The notes under the pieces were generated by a model, which worked only from the letters and a program-made list of their open reading frames with translations, was not told the DNA's origin and made no database searches. From Streptomyces halstedii (GTDB lineage: Bacteria; Actinomycetota; Actinomycetes; Streptomycetales; Streptomycetaceae): 64,000 nucleotides of DNA. The stretch is taken from NCBI GenBank assembly GCA_000720535.1, contig JOAZ01000012.1, positions 62,001 to 126,000 of the forward strand. The letters run 5' to 3'. The translations under genes and the position numbers were made by a program. Numbering within the stretch: position 1 is the stretch's first letter; each line of letters begins with the position of its first letter. This document shows positions 8,789-17,549 of this stretch, piece by piece.

Positions 8789-10606
8789 ATGCATCGGTAC
8801 AGGTCCCACACCTGCGGCGAGCTCCGCGCCTCTGACGTCGGCACCGACGTCCGGCTGAGCGGCTGGCTGCACAATCGCCGAGACCTGGGCGGCATCCTCT
8901 TCATCGATCTGCGCGACCACTACGGTCTGGTGCAGCTCGTCGCACGCCCCGGCACCCCCGCCAACGAGGCGCTGTCCAAGCTGACCAAGGAGACCGTCGT
9001 CCGGATCGACGGCACGGTCTCCGCGCGGGGCGCCGACAACGTCAACCCCGAGCTCCCGACCGGTGAGATCGAGATCGAGGTCGGCGAGGTCGAGGTGCTG
9101 GGCGAGGCCGGCCCGCTGCCCTTCACGATCAACACCGAGGACGGGGTCAACGAGGAGCGGCGCCTGGAGTACCGCTTCCTGGACCTGCGCCGCGAGCGCA
9201 TGCACCGCAACATCATGCTGCGCTCGGCCGTGATCGCCTCCATCCGCTCCAAGATGGTGGCCCTCGGCTTCAACGAGATGGCGACCCCGATCCTCACCGC
9301 GACCTCCCCCGAGGGCGCCCGTGACTTCGTGGTCCCCTCCCGGCTGAACCCGGGCAAGTTCTACGCGCTCCCGCAGGCGCCGCAGCAGTTCAAGCAGCTG
9401 CTGATGATCTCGGGCTTCGACCGCTACTTCCAGATCGCTCCCTGCTTCCGCGACGAGGACGCCCGCGCCGACCGCTCGCCGGGCGAGTTCTACCAGCTCG
9501 ACGTCGAGATGTCGTTCGTCGAGCAGGAAGACGTCTTCCAGCCGATCGAGAAGCTGATGACCGAACTCTTCGAGGAGTTCGGCAACGGCCGCCACGTCAC
9601 CTCGCCGTTCCCGCGCATCCCCTTCCGCGAGTCGATGCTGAAGTACGGCAACGACAAGCCGGACCTGAGGGCCCAGCTGGAGCTGGTGGACATCTCGGAC
9701 GTCTTCGCGGACTCCGGCTTCAAGGCCTTCGCCGGCAAGCACGTCCGCGCCCTGCCGGTGCCGGACACCGCGGGTCAGTCCCGCAAGTTCTTCGACGGCC
9801 TCGGCGCGTACGCGGTCGAGCACGGCGCCAAGGGCCTGGCCTGGGTGCGCGTCGGCGAGGACGGCACCCTGGCGGGCCCGATCGCCAAGTTCCTCACCGA
9901 GACGGACGTCAAGACGCTCACCGAGCGCCTCTCCCTCGTCCCCGGCCACGCGGTCTTCTTCGGCGCGGGCGAGTTCGACGAGGTCTCCAAGATCATGTCC
10001 GCCGTCCGGGTCGAGGCCGCCAAGCGCTCCGGCCACTTCGAGGAGGGCGTCTTCCGGTTCTGCTGGGTCGTCGACTTCCCGATGTACGAGAAGGACGAGG
10101 AGACCGGCCGGATCGACTTCTCGCACAACCCCTTCTCGATGCCCCAGGGCGGCCTGGAGGACCTGGAGACGAAGGACCCGCTGGACATCCTCGCCTGGCA
10201 GTACGACATCGTCTGCAACGGCATCGAGCTGTCCTCCGGCGCCATCCGGAACCACGAGCCCGAGCTGATGATCAAGGCGTTCGAGATCGCCGGGTACGAC
10301 CGCGAGACCGTCGAGCACGAGTTCGCGGGCATGCTGCGCGCCTTCCGCCTCGGCGCCCCGCCGCACGGTGGCATCGCGCCGGGCGTCGACCGCATCGTCA
10401 TGCTGCTGGCCGACGAGCCCAACATCCGCGAGACCATCGCCTTCCCGCTCAACGGCAACGCCCAGGACCTCATGATGGGCGCCCCCACGGTCCTCGACGA
10501 GACCCGGCTGCGTGAGCTGAACATCCAGCTCCGCAAGCCCGTGGCGGGGGCGAAGGAGAAGGCCGAGGCCAAGGACTCGGTGGCGAGGGACACCGGCGCG
10601 AAGTAG
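8789..10606 (+). CDS. aspS: aspartyl-tRNA synthetase
   Basis: A 605-residue class II aminoacyl-tRNA synthetase that charges tRNA-Asp. It has the N-terminal OB-fold anticodon-binding domain (about 1-110), catalytic motif 2 ([11 protein letters not shown]), the bacterial GAD insertion in the middle, and motif 3 ([14 protein letters not shown]) near the C-terminus. Length fits bacterial AspRS. The last ~20 residues are Lys/Ala/Glu-rich and probably disordered. A possible -10 (TAGCCT, 8740-8745) lies upstream. It is transcribed divergently from the SpoIIE-type regulator and followed by a parS-like site and a hairpin. Actinobacterial AspRS may be non-discriminating and also feed tRNA-Asn amidation; that is background, not seen here. 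Confidence 0.97.
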   Translation: MHRYRSHTCGELRASDVGTDVRLSGWLHNRRDLGGILFIDLRDHYGLVQLVARPGTPANEALSKLTKETVVRIDGTVSARGADNVNPELPTGEIEIEVGEVEVLGEAGPLPFTINTEDGVNEERRLEYRFLDLRRERMHRNIMLRSAVIASIRSKMVALGFNEMATPILTATSPEGARDFVVPSRLNPGKFYALPQAPQQFKQLLMISGFDRYFQIAPCFRDEDARADRSPGEFYQLDVEMSFVEQEDVFQPIEKLMTELFEEFGNGRHVTSPFPRIPFRESMLKYGNDKPDLRAQLELVDISDVFADSGFKAFAGKHVRALPVPDTAGQSRKFFDGLGAYAVEHGAKGLAWVRVGEDGTLAGPIAKFLTETDVKTLTERLSLVPGHAVFFGAGEFDEVSKIMSAVRVEAAKRSGHFEEGVFRFCWVVDFPMYEKDEETGRIDFSHNPFSMPQGGLEDLETKDPLDILAWQYDIVCNGIELSSGAIRNHEPELMIKAFEIAGYDRETVEHEFAGMLRAFRLGAPPHGGIAPGVDRIVMLLADEPNIRETIAFPLNGNAQDLMMGAPTVLDETRLRELNIQLRKPVAGAKEKAEAKDSVARDTGAK

Positions 10607-10680
10607 GCGTCAGCGGTTTCGGCCGCGAGGAAGGTGTCAGCGGTTCAGGCCGCGAAGCAGGTGTCAGCGGTTCCGCTTCG

Positions 10681-10694
10681 GTTCCACGTGAAAC
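10681..10694. other. parS-like centromere site (ParB binding)
   Basis: GTTCCACGTGAAAC differs by one base from the palindromic Streptomyces parS consensus GTTTCACGTGAAAC and agrees with the degenerate B. subtilis form GTTNCACGTGAAAC. It is intergenic, 74 nt after aspS. Checking the CACGTG cores I could find elsewhere in the window gave no second match. Streptomyces parS sites cluster around oriC, so this also locates the window. Confidence 0.8.
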
Positions 10695-10723
10695 AGTCCC
10701 CGGCCGACCGGCCGGGGACTGTT
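10692..10723 (+). terminator. aspS terminator hairpin
   Basis: Perfect 14-bp stem (10692-10705 with 10710-10723) and a 4-nt loop. It shares 3 nt with the parS-like site. Confidence 0.75.
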
Positions 10724-10890
10724 CCATGTGCGGCCCGGACGGGTGCGCGCGGCGGTGCGGGACTTCGCGGAGGGCGGGTACACGGACCGGGTACAGCCGG
10801 ATGGCCCCGGTTCGGATTCGGTCCAGCCGGGCCCGGCAAAGACTGCCACCGAAAAGACAGCGACCGCCCCCTCACGAGGAGCCCCGCACC

Positions 10891-11658
10891 GTGTCCGTCC
10901 TACGCCGTCCGTACGTCCTGTTCGCCGCCCTGTTCCTGCTGGTCGCCGGCTGCTCCGCCGGGGCGGCGGAGACCTCCGCACCCCGAGGCGCGGCCGGCCC
11001 CGAATCCTCGGCTGCGCCGTCCGTGCCGCCTTCCGCCTCCGCCCCGGTGGCCCCCGCCCGCCCCGCGGAGATCCCCGGGCTGGGGCCGCAGACCCAGGCG
11101 CAGATTCCGGCCGGGGCCCGGCAGGCCGTCGTGGTGACCGGCGACGGAGTGGACTCCAACCGCTCGGCCGTCGTGCTGTACACCCGCGACGACCCCGACA
11201 TCGGCTGGAGACCCGGGGCCGGCCCATGGTCCGCCCACAACGGGATGAAGGGCTGGTCCGACCACCACCTCGCGGACGATCTCCGGTCACCCGTGGGAGT
11301 GTTCGGCCTCACCGACGCGGGCGGCCGCCTCCCGGACCCGGGGGCGCTGCTCCCGTACGACGAGCACCCGCGCTTCGCGGTGAGCGGCGAGGGGTTCTTC
11401 GGGGAGCCGCTCGACGGCTCCTTCGACTACGTGGTCGCCATCAACTACAACCGGGTCTCGGGGGTCAGCCCGCTGGACCGCACCCGGCCGCTCGGGGAGG
11501 AGCGGGGCGGCGGGATCTGGCTCCATGTCGACCACGGAGGGCCCACCCAGGGGTGCGTCTCGCTCCCCGAGGACCGGATGACGGAACTCCTGCGCACCCT
11601 GGACCCGGCGAAGCACCCGGTGATCGTGATGGGGGACGCCGCCTCGCTGAGCCGGTGA
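10891..11658 (+). CDS. lipoprotein L,D-transpeptidase-like (YkuD) protein
   Basis: A 255-residue exported lipoprotein. The signal peptide ends in lipobox VAGC, with Cys21 as the lipidation site, followed by an Ala/Ser/Pro-rich linker (about 22-60). The C-terminal domain has the YkuD-type arrangement: a His in GGIWLHVDHGG and the nucleophile Cys in TQGCVSLP. Canonical enzymes have (S/T)HGC; here the residue before Gly is Gln, a departure that could affect activity. L,D-transpeptidases make 3-3 cross-links in peptidoglycan, abundant in actinomycetes. The start is GTG 10891, 9 nt after GAGGAG; an upstream in-frame ATG would add 55 Arg-rich residues and hide the signal peptide. Confidence 0.8.
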   Translation: MSVLRRPYVLFAALFLLVAGCSAGAAETSAPRGAAGPESSAAPSVPPSASAPVAPARPAEIPGLGPQTQAQIPAGARQAVVVTGDGVDSNRSAVVLYTRDDPDIGWRPGAGPWSAHNGMKGWSDHHLADDLRSPVGVFGLTDAGGRLPDPGALLPYDEHPRFAVSGEGFFGEPLDGSFDYVVAINYNRVSGVSPLDRTRPLGEERGGGIWLHVDHGGPTQGCVSLPEDRMTELLRTLDPAKHPVIVMGDAASLSR

Positions 11659-11669
11659 CCCCGTACGCG

Positions 11670-11706
11670 CGCGGGCCCGGGACCGATGGACGGTCCCGGG
11701 CCCGCG
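11670..11706. terminator. bidirectional terminator between convergent genes
   Basis: Perfect 15-bp stem (11670-11684 with 11692-11706, core GCGGGCCCGGGACC) and a 7-nt loop, between the L,D-transpeptidase gene and metG. Confidence 0.8.
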
Positions 11707-11722
11707 TCGTGCGTACCGGTGC

Positions 11723-13327
11723 CTACGCCGGCTTCTCCTCCAGGCGCGGGAAGAGCACCGCGCCCTTGGTCACCGTCACGCCCGCGGGCAGCCGGCCCCA
11801 GCGGCCCGCGTCCTGGACCGGCTGGTCACCCAGAGCGCCGAGGGCGGGCTCCGCGCCGAGGGACTCCCACAGCTTCTGCGAGGTCTCCGGCATCACGGCG
11901 TTGAGCAGGACCGCGACCCCGCGCAGGGACTCGGCCGCCGTGTACAGGATCGTCGCCAGCCGGGCCCTGCCCTCCGGCGAGTCGTCCTTGGCGACCTTCC
12001 AGGGCTCCTGCTCGGTGATGTAGCCGTTGACCTGCTTCACGAAGTCGAAGACCGCCAGGATGCCGGCCTGGAAGTCCAGCTCCTCGCCGATCTTCTCGTC
12101 GGCCGTGGCGACGGCCCGCGCGAGCCCGTCCCGGACCGCCTGCTCCGCGTCACCGGCGGCCGTGGCCTCCGGGAGCGCGCCGCCGAAGTACTTGCCGACC
12201 ATGGCCGCGACGCGCGAGGCGAGGTTGCCGTAGTCGTTGGCCAGCTCGGAGGTGTAGCGGGCGCTGAAGTCCTCCCAGGAGAACGACCCGTCGCTGCCGT
12301 AGGCGATGGCCCGCAGGAAGTACCAGCGGTAGGCGTCCACACCGAAGTGCGAGGTGAGGTCCTGGGGCTTGATGCCCGTCAGGTTCGACTTGGACATCTT
12401 CTCGCCGCCGACCATCAGCCAGCCGTTGGCGACGACCTTGCCGGGCAGCGGAAGCCCCTGCGCCATCAGCATCGCCGGCCAGATGACCGAGTGGAAGCGC
12501 AGGATGTCCTTGCCGATCAGGTGCACGTCCGCCGGGAAGGTGGCGTCGAACTTCTCCTGGTTGGCGCCGTAGCCGACCGCCGTCGCGTAGTTGAGCAGCG
12601 CGTCGACCCACACGTAGATGACGTGCTTGGTGTCCCACGGCACCGGGACGCCCCAGTCGAACGTGGACCGCGAGATCGACAGGTCCTGAAGACCCTGCTC
12701 GACGAAGTTCACGACCTCGTTGCGCGCCGACTCGGGCTGGATGAAGCCGGGGTTGGCCGCGTAGAACTCCAGCAGCTTCGGGCCGTACTCGCTGAGCTTG
12801 AAGAAGTAGTTCTCCTCCTTGAGGATCTCCACCGGCTTCTTGTGGATCGGGCACAGCGCGGTGCCGTCCTCGGCCTCGATGAGGTCGCCGGGGAGCTTGT
12901 ACTCCTCGCAGCCCACGCAGTACGGGCCTTCGTACCCGCCCTTGTAGATCTGGTCCTTGTCGTACAGGTCCTGCACGAACTCCTGCACCCGGTCGGTGTG
13001 CCGCTTCTCCGTCGTGCGGATGAAGTCGTCGTTCGCGATGCCGAGGTGCTCCCAGAGGGGCTTCCACGCCTCCTCGACGAGCTTGTCGCACCAGGCCTGG
13101 GGCGAGACGTCGTTCGCCTCGGCCGTGCGCATGATCTTCTGACCGTGCTCGTCCGTGCCGGTGAGGTACCACACCTTCTCACCGCGCTGGCGGTGCCAGC
13201 GGGTGAGCACGTCGCCTGCGACGGTCGTGTAGGCGTGGCCCAGGTGAGGAGCGTCGTTGACGTAGTAGATGGGGGTCGAGACGTAGTACGCCTTCGCCCC
13301 CTGCTTCTCGGATCCAGTGGCCGCCAT
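11723..13327 (-). CDS. metG: methionyl-tRNA synthetase
   Basis: A 534-residue class I synthetase that charges initiator and elongator tRNA-Met. Signature elements are the HIGH-type motif HLGH (in APHLGHAYTTVAGD), KMSKS (EKMSKSNLTG), and a zinc knuckle starting CVGC and returning with CPIH. It lacks a C-terminal dimerisation/tRNA-binding extension, matching the short bacterial type. The start is ATG 13327: a TAGGAT box lies 7 nt upstream, predicting a leaderless transcript, whereas the next in-frame start upstream has no support. It is monocistronic and divergent from the two-component pair. Confidence 0.96.
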   Translation of the reverse strand: MAATGSEKQGAKAYYVSTPIYYVNDAPHLGHAYTTVAGDVLTRWHRQRGEKVWYLTGTDEHGQKIMRTAEANDVSPQAWCDKLVEEAWKPLWEHLGIANDDFIRTTEKRHTDRVQEFVQDLYDKDQIYKGGYEGPYCVGCEEYKLPGDLIEAEDGTALCPIHKKPVEILKEENYFFKLSEYGPKLLEFYAANPGFIQPESARNEVVNFVEQGLQDLSISRSTFDWGVPVPWDTKHVIYVWVDALLNYATAVGYGANQEKFDATFPADVHLIGKDILRFHSVIWPAMLMAQGLPLPGKVVANGWLMVGGEKMSKSNLTGIKPQDLTSHFGVDAYRWYFLRAIAYGSDGSFSWEDFSARYTSELANDYGNLASRVAAMVGKYFGGALPEATAAGDAEQAVRDGLARAVATADEKIGEELDFQAGILAVFDFVKQVNGYITEQEPWKVAKDDSPEGRARLATILYTAAESLRGVAVLLNAVMPETSQKLWESLGAEPALGALGDQPVQDAGRWGRLPAGVTVTKGAVLFPRLEEKPA

Positions 13328-13334
13328 GGTCGAA

Positions 13335-13340
13335 ATCCTA
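13335..13340 (-). promoter_or_regulatory. -10 box TAGGAT, predicted leaderless metG promoter
   Basis: TAGGAT on the minus strand is separated by 7 nt (TTCGACC) from the metG ATG. No Shine-Dalgarno is visible. Confidence 0.55.
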
Positions 13341-13474
13341 ACGGCCCGCAGGAGATCCACTCACATCGATAAACCCGGCCCCGGCCGAGGAGAGCTTTGC
13401 GAAACATCATTTCCCGTACCAAAGACGCATCCTGGGAGGAGTGGGCACGCGTGCACGAGGCAGGGGACAACACC

Positions 13475-14128
13475 ATGCGGGTACTGGTCGCCGAGGACGA
13501 GGAGATCCTGGCGGAGCTCGTCGCCACCGGACTGCGGCGGGCGGGCTTCGCCGTCGACACCGTCTACAGCGGGGACGCGGCGCTCGCCTACCTGGGACTG
13601 CACGACTACGACGTCGTGGTGCTGGACCGTGACCTGCCCCGGGTGCACGGCGACGACGTGGCCCGCAAGCTCGTCGCGTCCGGCTCCCGGACCAGGATCC
13701 TGATGCTCACGGCCTCGGGGACCATGGAGGACCGGGTGGAGGGGCTCGACCTGGGCGCCGACGACTATGTGAGCAAACCCTTCGAGTTCCCCGAACTGGT
13801 CTCCAGGGTGCGGGCGCTGCGCCGCCGCAGTGCCCGTCCCGTGCCGCCCCAGCTGGAGCGGCACGGCATCCGGCTCGACAGCGTGCGCCGCGCCGCCACC
13901 CGGGACGGGCGCGACCTGGACCTGTCGCCGAAGGAGTTCACCGTGCTGCAACTGCTGCTGGAGGCGGACGGCGCCGCGGTCAGCGCGGAAGAGCTGCTGG
14001 AGCGTGCCTGGGACGCCAACGCCGACCCGTTCACCGGCGCGGTCCGGGTCTGCATGAGCAAGCTGCGGGCCAAGCTGGGTGAGCCGCAGCTCATCCGCAC
14101 GGTGCAGGGCGTGGGGTACGCCCTGTGA
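13475..14128 (+). CDS. OmpR/PhoB-family response regulator, CutR-like
   Basis: A 217-residue two-component regulator. The receiver domain (1-115) has acidic residues E7/D8, phospho-acceptor D51 in VVVLDRDLP and K101 in SKPF. A winged-helix DNA-binding domain (about 125-217) ends [10 protein letters not shown]. It resembles CutR of Streptomyces, whose partner CutS is a membrane kinase. I start at ATG 13475; a GTG 24 nt upstream is possible, but the receiver fold begins with MRVLVAEDE. Its stop overlaps the start of the kinase gene (GTGA), implying translational coupling. Confidence 0.92.
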   Translation: MRVLVAEDEEILAELVATGLRRAGFAVDTVYSGDAALAYLGLHDYDVVVLDRDLPRVHGDDVARKLVASGSRTRILMLTASGTMEDRVEGLDLGADDYVSKPFEFPELVSRVRALRRRSARPVPPQLERHGIRLDSVRRAATRDGRDLDLSPKEFTVLQLLLEADGAAVSAEELLERAWDANADPFTGAVRVCMSKLRAKLGEPQLIRTVQGVGYAL

Positions 14129-15399
14129 GGCGGCTGCCGGGACTCTCGCGGCGTACGGACGGCGGGCAGGGCCGGCACTCCACGATCCGGATGCGGATCG
14201 CCCTGGTGTACGGCGGGGTGTTCCTGGTGCTCGGCACCGCGCTGCTCGCCACGGTCAACCTGGCCTCGCGCGCCGGTACGGACTCACAGGCGCGCGCCAT
14301 CGCGACCTCGGCGGCGGTCGTCCAGCCGGGCTTCGCGGTGAACGGCCCGCTGCACAGCCGCGGCCGGCTCGGACCGCCCACGGTCTACGACGTCACCGAC
14401 GACGTCAGCGACGCCGCCAGCCGTGAGCTGCTGTACTGGTCGGTCGCCGCGCTGCTCGTCATGACGGGGTGCGCGGTCGGCGTCGGCTGGTGGACGGCGG
14501 GGAGGGTGCTGCGGCCCGTCCACGCGATGACGGCGAAGGCCCGCGAGCTCTCCGAGCACACCCTGCACCAGCGGATCGCGGCCGGCGGACCCGACGACGA
14601 GCTGAAGGAGCTGGGCGAGACGCTGGACGCCCTGCTGGCCCGGCTGGAGAAGGCGTTCGACAGTCAGCGGCGGTTCATCGCCAACGCCTCGCACGAGCTG
14701 CGGACCCCGCTGGCCACCCAGCGGGCGGCGATCCAGATCGGGCTCGACGACCCGTCCCCGGAGGACCTCGTACGGACCCGGCAGACGCTGCTGGACAACA
14801 ACCGGCGCAGCGAGCGGCTCATCGAGGGGCTGCTGGTGCTGGCGCGTAGCGAACGGGGGCTGGCGAACAGCGAGCGCAAGGACGTCGATCTGGCGCTGGT
14901 GGTCGCGGAGGAGGCCGCGCAGCCGGTGCCGGTGGCGGGGCGCCCGGGGCCGTGCCCTCGGGTCACGGTGGCCATCGAGCCCTGTGTGGTGCGGGGGAAC
15001 CGGCAGTTGCTCGCCCAGCTGACGGCGAACCTGCTGTCCAACGCCGTCCGGTACAACGTGCCCGGCGGCTCGGTGGACGTCTCGTTGTCGGCGCGCGGGG
15101 AGCTGGTCGTCCGCAACACCGGTCCGGAGGTCGCGGAGGCGGACATCGCGGGGTTCTTCCAGCCGTTCCGGCGCGGCGAGGGTCGGGACCGGATGGGCCG
15201 GGGCTCGGGCCTCGGGCTGTCGATCGTACGGTCCATCGCGGTGGCTCACGGCGGTACGGCCACGGCGGAACCCTGCCCGGGGGGCGGGCTCGCCGTGACC
15301 GTACGGCTGCCGGTCGATCAGCCCTCGGCGGATCAGTCCTCGGTGAGGAAACCCCGCTCGTCGGCCCAGTCCGGCAGTGCGGCGAGCACCTCCCGGTAG
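14125..15399 (+). CDS. membrane sensor histidine kinase
   Basis: A 424-residue kinase paired with the preceding regulator. Two membrane helices (about 25-47 and 102-124) flank a short extracytoplasmic sensor loop of about 55 residues, followed by HAMP (about 125-175), HisKA with phospho-acceptor H190 ([13 protein letters not shown]), and HATPase_c with N-box [10 protein letters not shown] and the GSGLGLSIV lid. The small sensor loop suggests a membrane-perturbation signal or an accessory sensor, but nothing identifies the ligand. GTG start overlaps the upstream stop. The last ~22 codons overlap the convergent vWA gene by 67 bp. Confidence 0.92.
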   Translation: MRRLPGLSRRTDGGQGRHSTIRMRIALVYGGVFLVLGTALLATVNLASRAGTDSQARAIATSAAVVQPGFAVNGPLHSRGRLGPPTVYDVTDDVSDAASRELLYWSVAALLVMTGCAVGVGWWTAGRVLRPVHAMTAKARELSEHTLHQRIAAGGPDDELKELGETLDALLARLEKAFDSQRRFIANASHELRTPLATQRAAIQIGLDDPSPEDLVRTRQTLLDNNRRSERLIEGLLVLARSERGLANSERKDVDLALVVAEEAAQPVPVAGRPGPCPRVTVAIEPCVVRGNRQLLAQLTANLLSNAVRYNVPGGSVDVSLSARGELVVRNTGPEVAEADIAGFFQPFRRGEGRDRMGRGSGLGLSIVRSIAVAHGGTATAEPCPGGGLAVTVRLPVDQPSADQSSVRKPRSSAQSGSAASTSR

Positions 15400-17255
15400 A
15401 ACACCGCGTCGGGTACGTCGCGCGGGGCGGGCCCCGCGTGGAAGAACCCGGCGTTCGGGGCGTCCAGCTTGCGCAGGAAGTCGAAGGCCTTCGCGTCCTC
15501 GTCACCGAACGCGACGAACTGGAAGAACAGCGGCAGCCGTGCCGCGTCCGCGAGCGCCTGCCTGGCGGCGACCTTGGCGTCCGGGGCGCCGTCCGTCTGG
15601 AAGATCACGACGGCCGGTCCGGTGGCGCCGGACGCCTCGTAGTGGGCGACGACCTCTTCGACGGCCCGGTGGTAGTGGGTCCGGCCGAGCCGGCCGAGGC
15701 CCGCGTGCAGCTCGTCGATCCGGCCCTCGTGCGCGGTGAGTTCGACGGTGCCGGTGCCGTCGATGTCGGTCGAAAAGAAGACGACCGGCATGGTGGCGGC
15801 CTGGTCCAGGTGCGCGGCGAGGGCCAGGGCCCGGTCGCCCAGGTGCTGGGCGCTGCCGTCCTTGTAGAACGGCCGCATGGACCCGGACCGGTCGAGCACC
15901 AGGTAGACGGTCGCCCGCAGCCCGGTGAGCCCGAGCGCCTTGAGCTCGGCCTGCGCCGCCTTGTAGGGATCGACGAGTGCGGGCGCGGCGGCCTTGACCT
16001 GGGCGAGGGCGACGGTGGGCCTGGGGGCGGAGGTGCTCGCGGGGGCGGGGGTCTCGGGGGCGGGGACCGGGGCGGTGGGCTCCGGGGCCTCCTCGGGGGC
16101 CGCTTGCGGTGCGGGTGCCTCCTCGGTGGGGGCGGGGGTCGTCCCGGTCGGGGTGGGTGCGGGTGCGGGAACGGGCGTGGGGGTGGCTGTGGCCACGGGT
16201 TCGGCGGGCTCGGCGGCCGGGACGGTGGTGGGCTCCGGCTCGGTGGTCCGATCCGTGGCGGCCTCGGGCTCGGCGGCCTGGGTGGTGTCGGCCTGGACCG
16301 GCTCGCGCTCGGCGGTTTCGGCGGGGGTGGCCTGAGGCTCGGGTGCGGTCTCGGGCTCGGCGGCCGGGGTCGTGACTTCGGCCGGTTCCGCCGGCTCGTC
16401 GGCTTCGACGGGCTCGGCTGCGGCTTCGGTCGCGGGGGACGTGGTGTCCTCGACGGCCGCGGCGCCGGGGACGGCTTCCGGGGTGTCCGGCTTTCCGGCC
16501 TCGGGGGCGGTCTCGGTGACCGCCTCCGGCTCACCGGACGGCTCGGCCGCCTCTGCCGCCTTGACTGTCTCTGTAACCTCGGCCGTCTCGGCCGTCTCGG
16601 CCGTCTCTGCGATCTCGGCCGTCTCTGCAACGTCGGCCGTCTCTGGCACCTCTGCCGACACGACCGTCTCTGCCGACACGACCGCGATGACCTCGACCGC
16701 CTCCGCGTCGGCTTCCGGCGCGGACACCGGCGCGGCCGGGGAACCGAGCCCGGCCTTCTGCTCCGGCGCCGGGTCCGGCAACGGCTCCGACTCCGGCTCG
16801 GGCTCCGACTCCGCCGCCGGGGAGAGGTCGATCGTGATCGCCTCGGCCGTGGCCTCGGCCGTCGCGGCGGACCGGGACCCGTCGGGGCCCGACGCCTGTG
16901 CCGGGACCGTCGGCGTGGACGGCTTGTCGAACGCGGCGGCCACGAGATCCGCGGCCGCCCCGTCTCCGTCCGCCCGCTCGCCCTTCTCATCGTCGGCACG
17001 GGTGGTGGTCCGGTCCGAGGGCGAGGCCGGGGCCGGTACCGAGACCTTCGCGGGCTCGGATGCCGAAGATGCCGACGAAGCCGAAGACGCGGAGGAGGCC
17101 GAAGAGGCCGAAGAGGACGGAGTGGCCGAAGAGGCCGTCTCCGCCTCCGGCTCCGTGGGCGGGGTGCGCTCGGCCTGCGGCGGGACGGTGGCCGTGGTCG
17201 GCTCGTCCTGCTCCGTGCGGCCGAACACCTTGCGCAGCAAGCTCCGAATGCCCAT
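15333..17255 (-). CDS. vWA (TerF-like) protein with long low-complexity N-terminal half
   Basis: A 640-residue cytosolic protein. After a short basic start ([13 protein letters not shown]), residues ~20-440 are an Ala/Glu/Pro/Thr/Val-rich, strongly acidic low-complexity region with Ser- and Thr-Ala-Glu repeats. Residues ~450-640 form a von Willebrand A domain with the MIDAS motif DRSGS and a downstream TDG, closest in style to the vWA of TerF/TerY tellurite and stress proteins. Such domains bind metal and act as protein-interaction hubs. ATG 17255 has an AAAGG ribosome site. The repeat region is likely to vary in length between strains. No ter operon is adjacent; TerB lies 22 kb away. Confidence 0.82.
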   Translation of the reverse strand: MGIRSLLRKVFGRTEQDEPTTATVPPQAERTPPTEPEAETASSATPSSSASSASSASSASSASSASEPAKVSVPAPASPSDRTTTRADDEKGERADGDGAAADLVAAAFDKPSTPTVPAQASGPDGSRSAATAEATAEAITIDLSPAAESEPEPESEPLPDPAPEQKAGLGSPAAPVSAPEADAEAVEVIAVVSAETVVSAEVPETADVAETAEIAETAETAETAEVTETVKAAEAAEPSGEPEAVTETAPEAGKPDTPEAVPGAAAVEDTTSPATEAAAEPVEADEPAEPAEVTTPAAEPETAPEPQATPAETAEREPVQADTTQAAEPEAATDRTTEPEPTTVPAAEPAEPVATATPTPVPAPAPTPTGTTPAPTEEAPAPQAAPEEAPEPTAPVPAPETPAPASTSAPRPTVALAQVKAAAPALVDPYKAAQAELKALGLTGLRATVYLVLDRSGSMRPFYKDGSAQHLGDRALALAAHLDQAATMPVVFFSTDIDGTGTVELTAHEGRIDELHAGLGRLGRTHYHRAVEEVVAHYEASGATGPAVVIFQTDGAPDAKVAARQALADAARLPLFFQFVAFGDEDAKAFDFLRKLDAPNAGFFHAGPAPRDVPDAVFYREVLAALPDWADERGFLTED

Positions 17256-17461
17256 GGGCGAGGCCTTTCGTATGAGTTGGGTGCGATAAATGTCCGTACT
17301 GCGGGAATTGATCCCTGGCCAGGGCGGATACGTAAGGTTAGCGGCCGGATCCGGCCGTTCGGCGGCGCGGCCCGCACCCGTGCCCACAGGCCTCCGACCG
17401 GGTACCGGGCGCCCCCGGTGTTGACGCCGGGGCCGCCGGGTGAGGCCGACGGTGGCCGGGG

Positions 17462-17479
17462 CTTCACCCCCCGTTCACC
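17462..17479 (+). promoter_or_regulatory. PHO box (PhoP operator) of the phoX-type gene
   Basis: cTTCACC (17462-17468) and GTTCACC (17473-17479) are direct repeat units exactly 11 nt apart, the spacing and sequence of Streptomyces PhoP boxes. A degenerate third unit (GTCCCTC, 17484) follows. The site is about 70 nt upstream of the phosphatase start; a possible -10 is TAGCGT at 17511. Confidence 0.75.
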
Positions 17480-17549
17480 GGCAGTCCCTCGTGCGGCGTG
17501 AACGCCCCCCTAGCGTCACGCACGACACACAGACGGAGGGACGGAAAAC

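Noticed and set aside
16372..17289. Ala/Ser/Gly-rich plus-strand frame resembling a cell-wall repeat protein
   Set aside because: It is the mirror of the Ala/Glu repeats in the vWA protein; it has no signal peptide or anchoring motif and no ribosome site.
14952..17501. Long plus-strand open frame (849 codons) rich in Gly/Arg over the vWA gene
   Set aside because: It is antisense to the vWA gene, its translation is low-complexity with no recognisable domain, and it runs through the end of the kinase gene. High GC makes such open antisense frames common.
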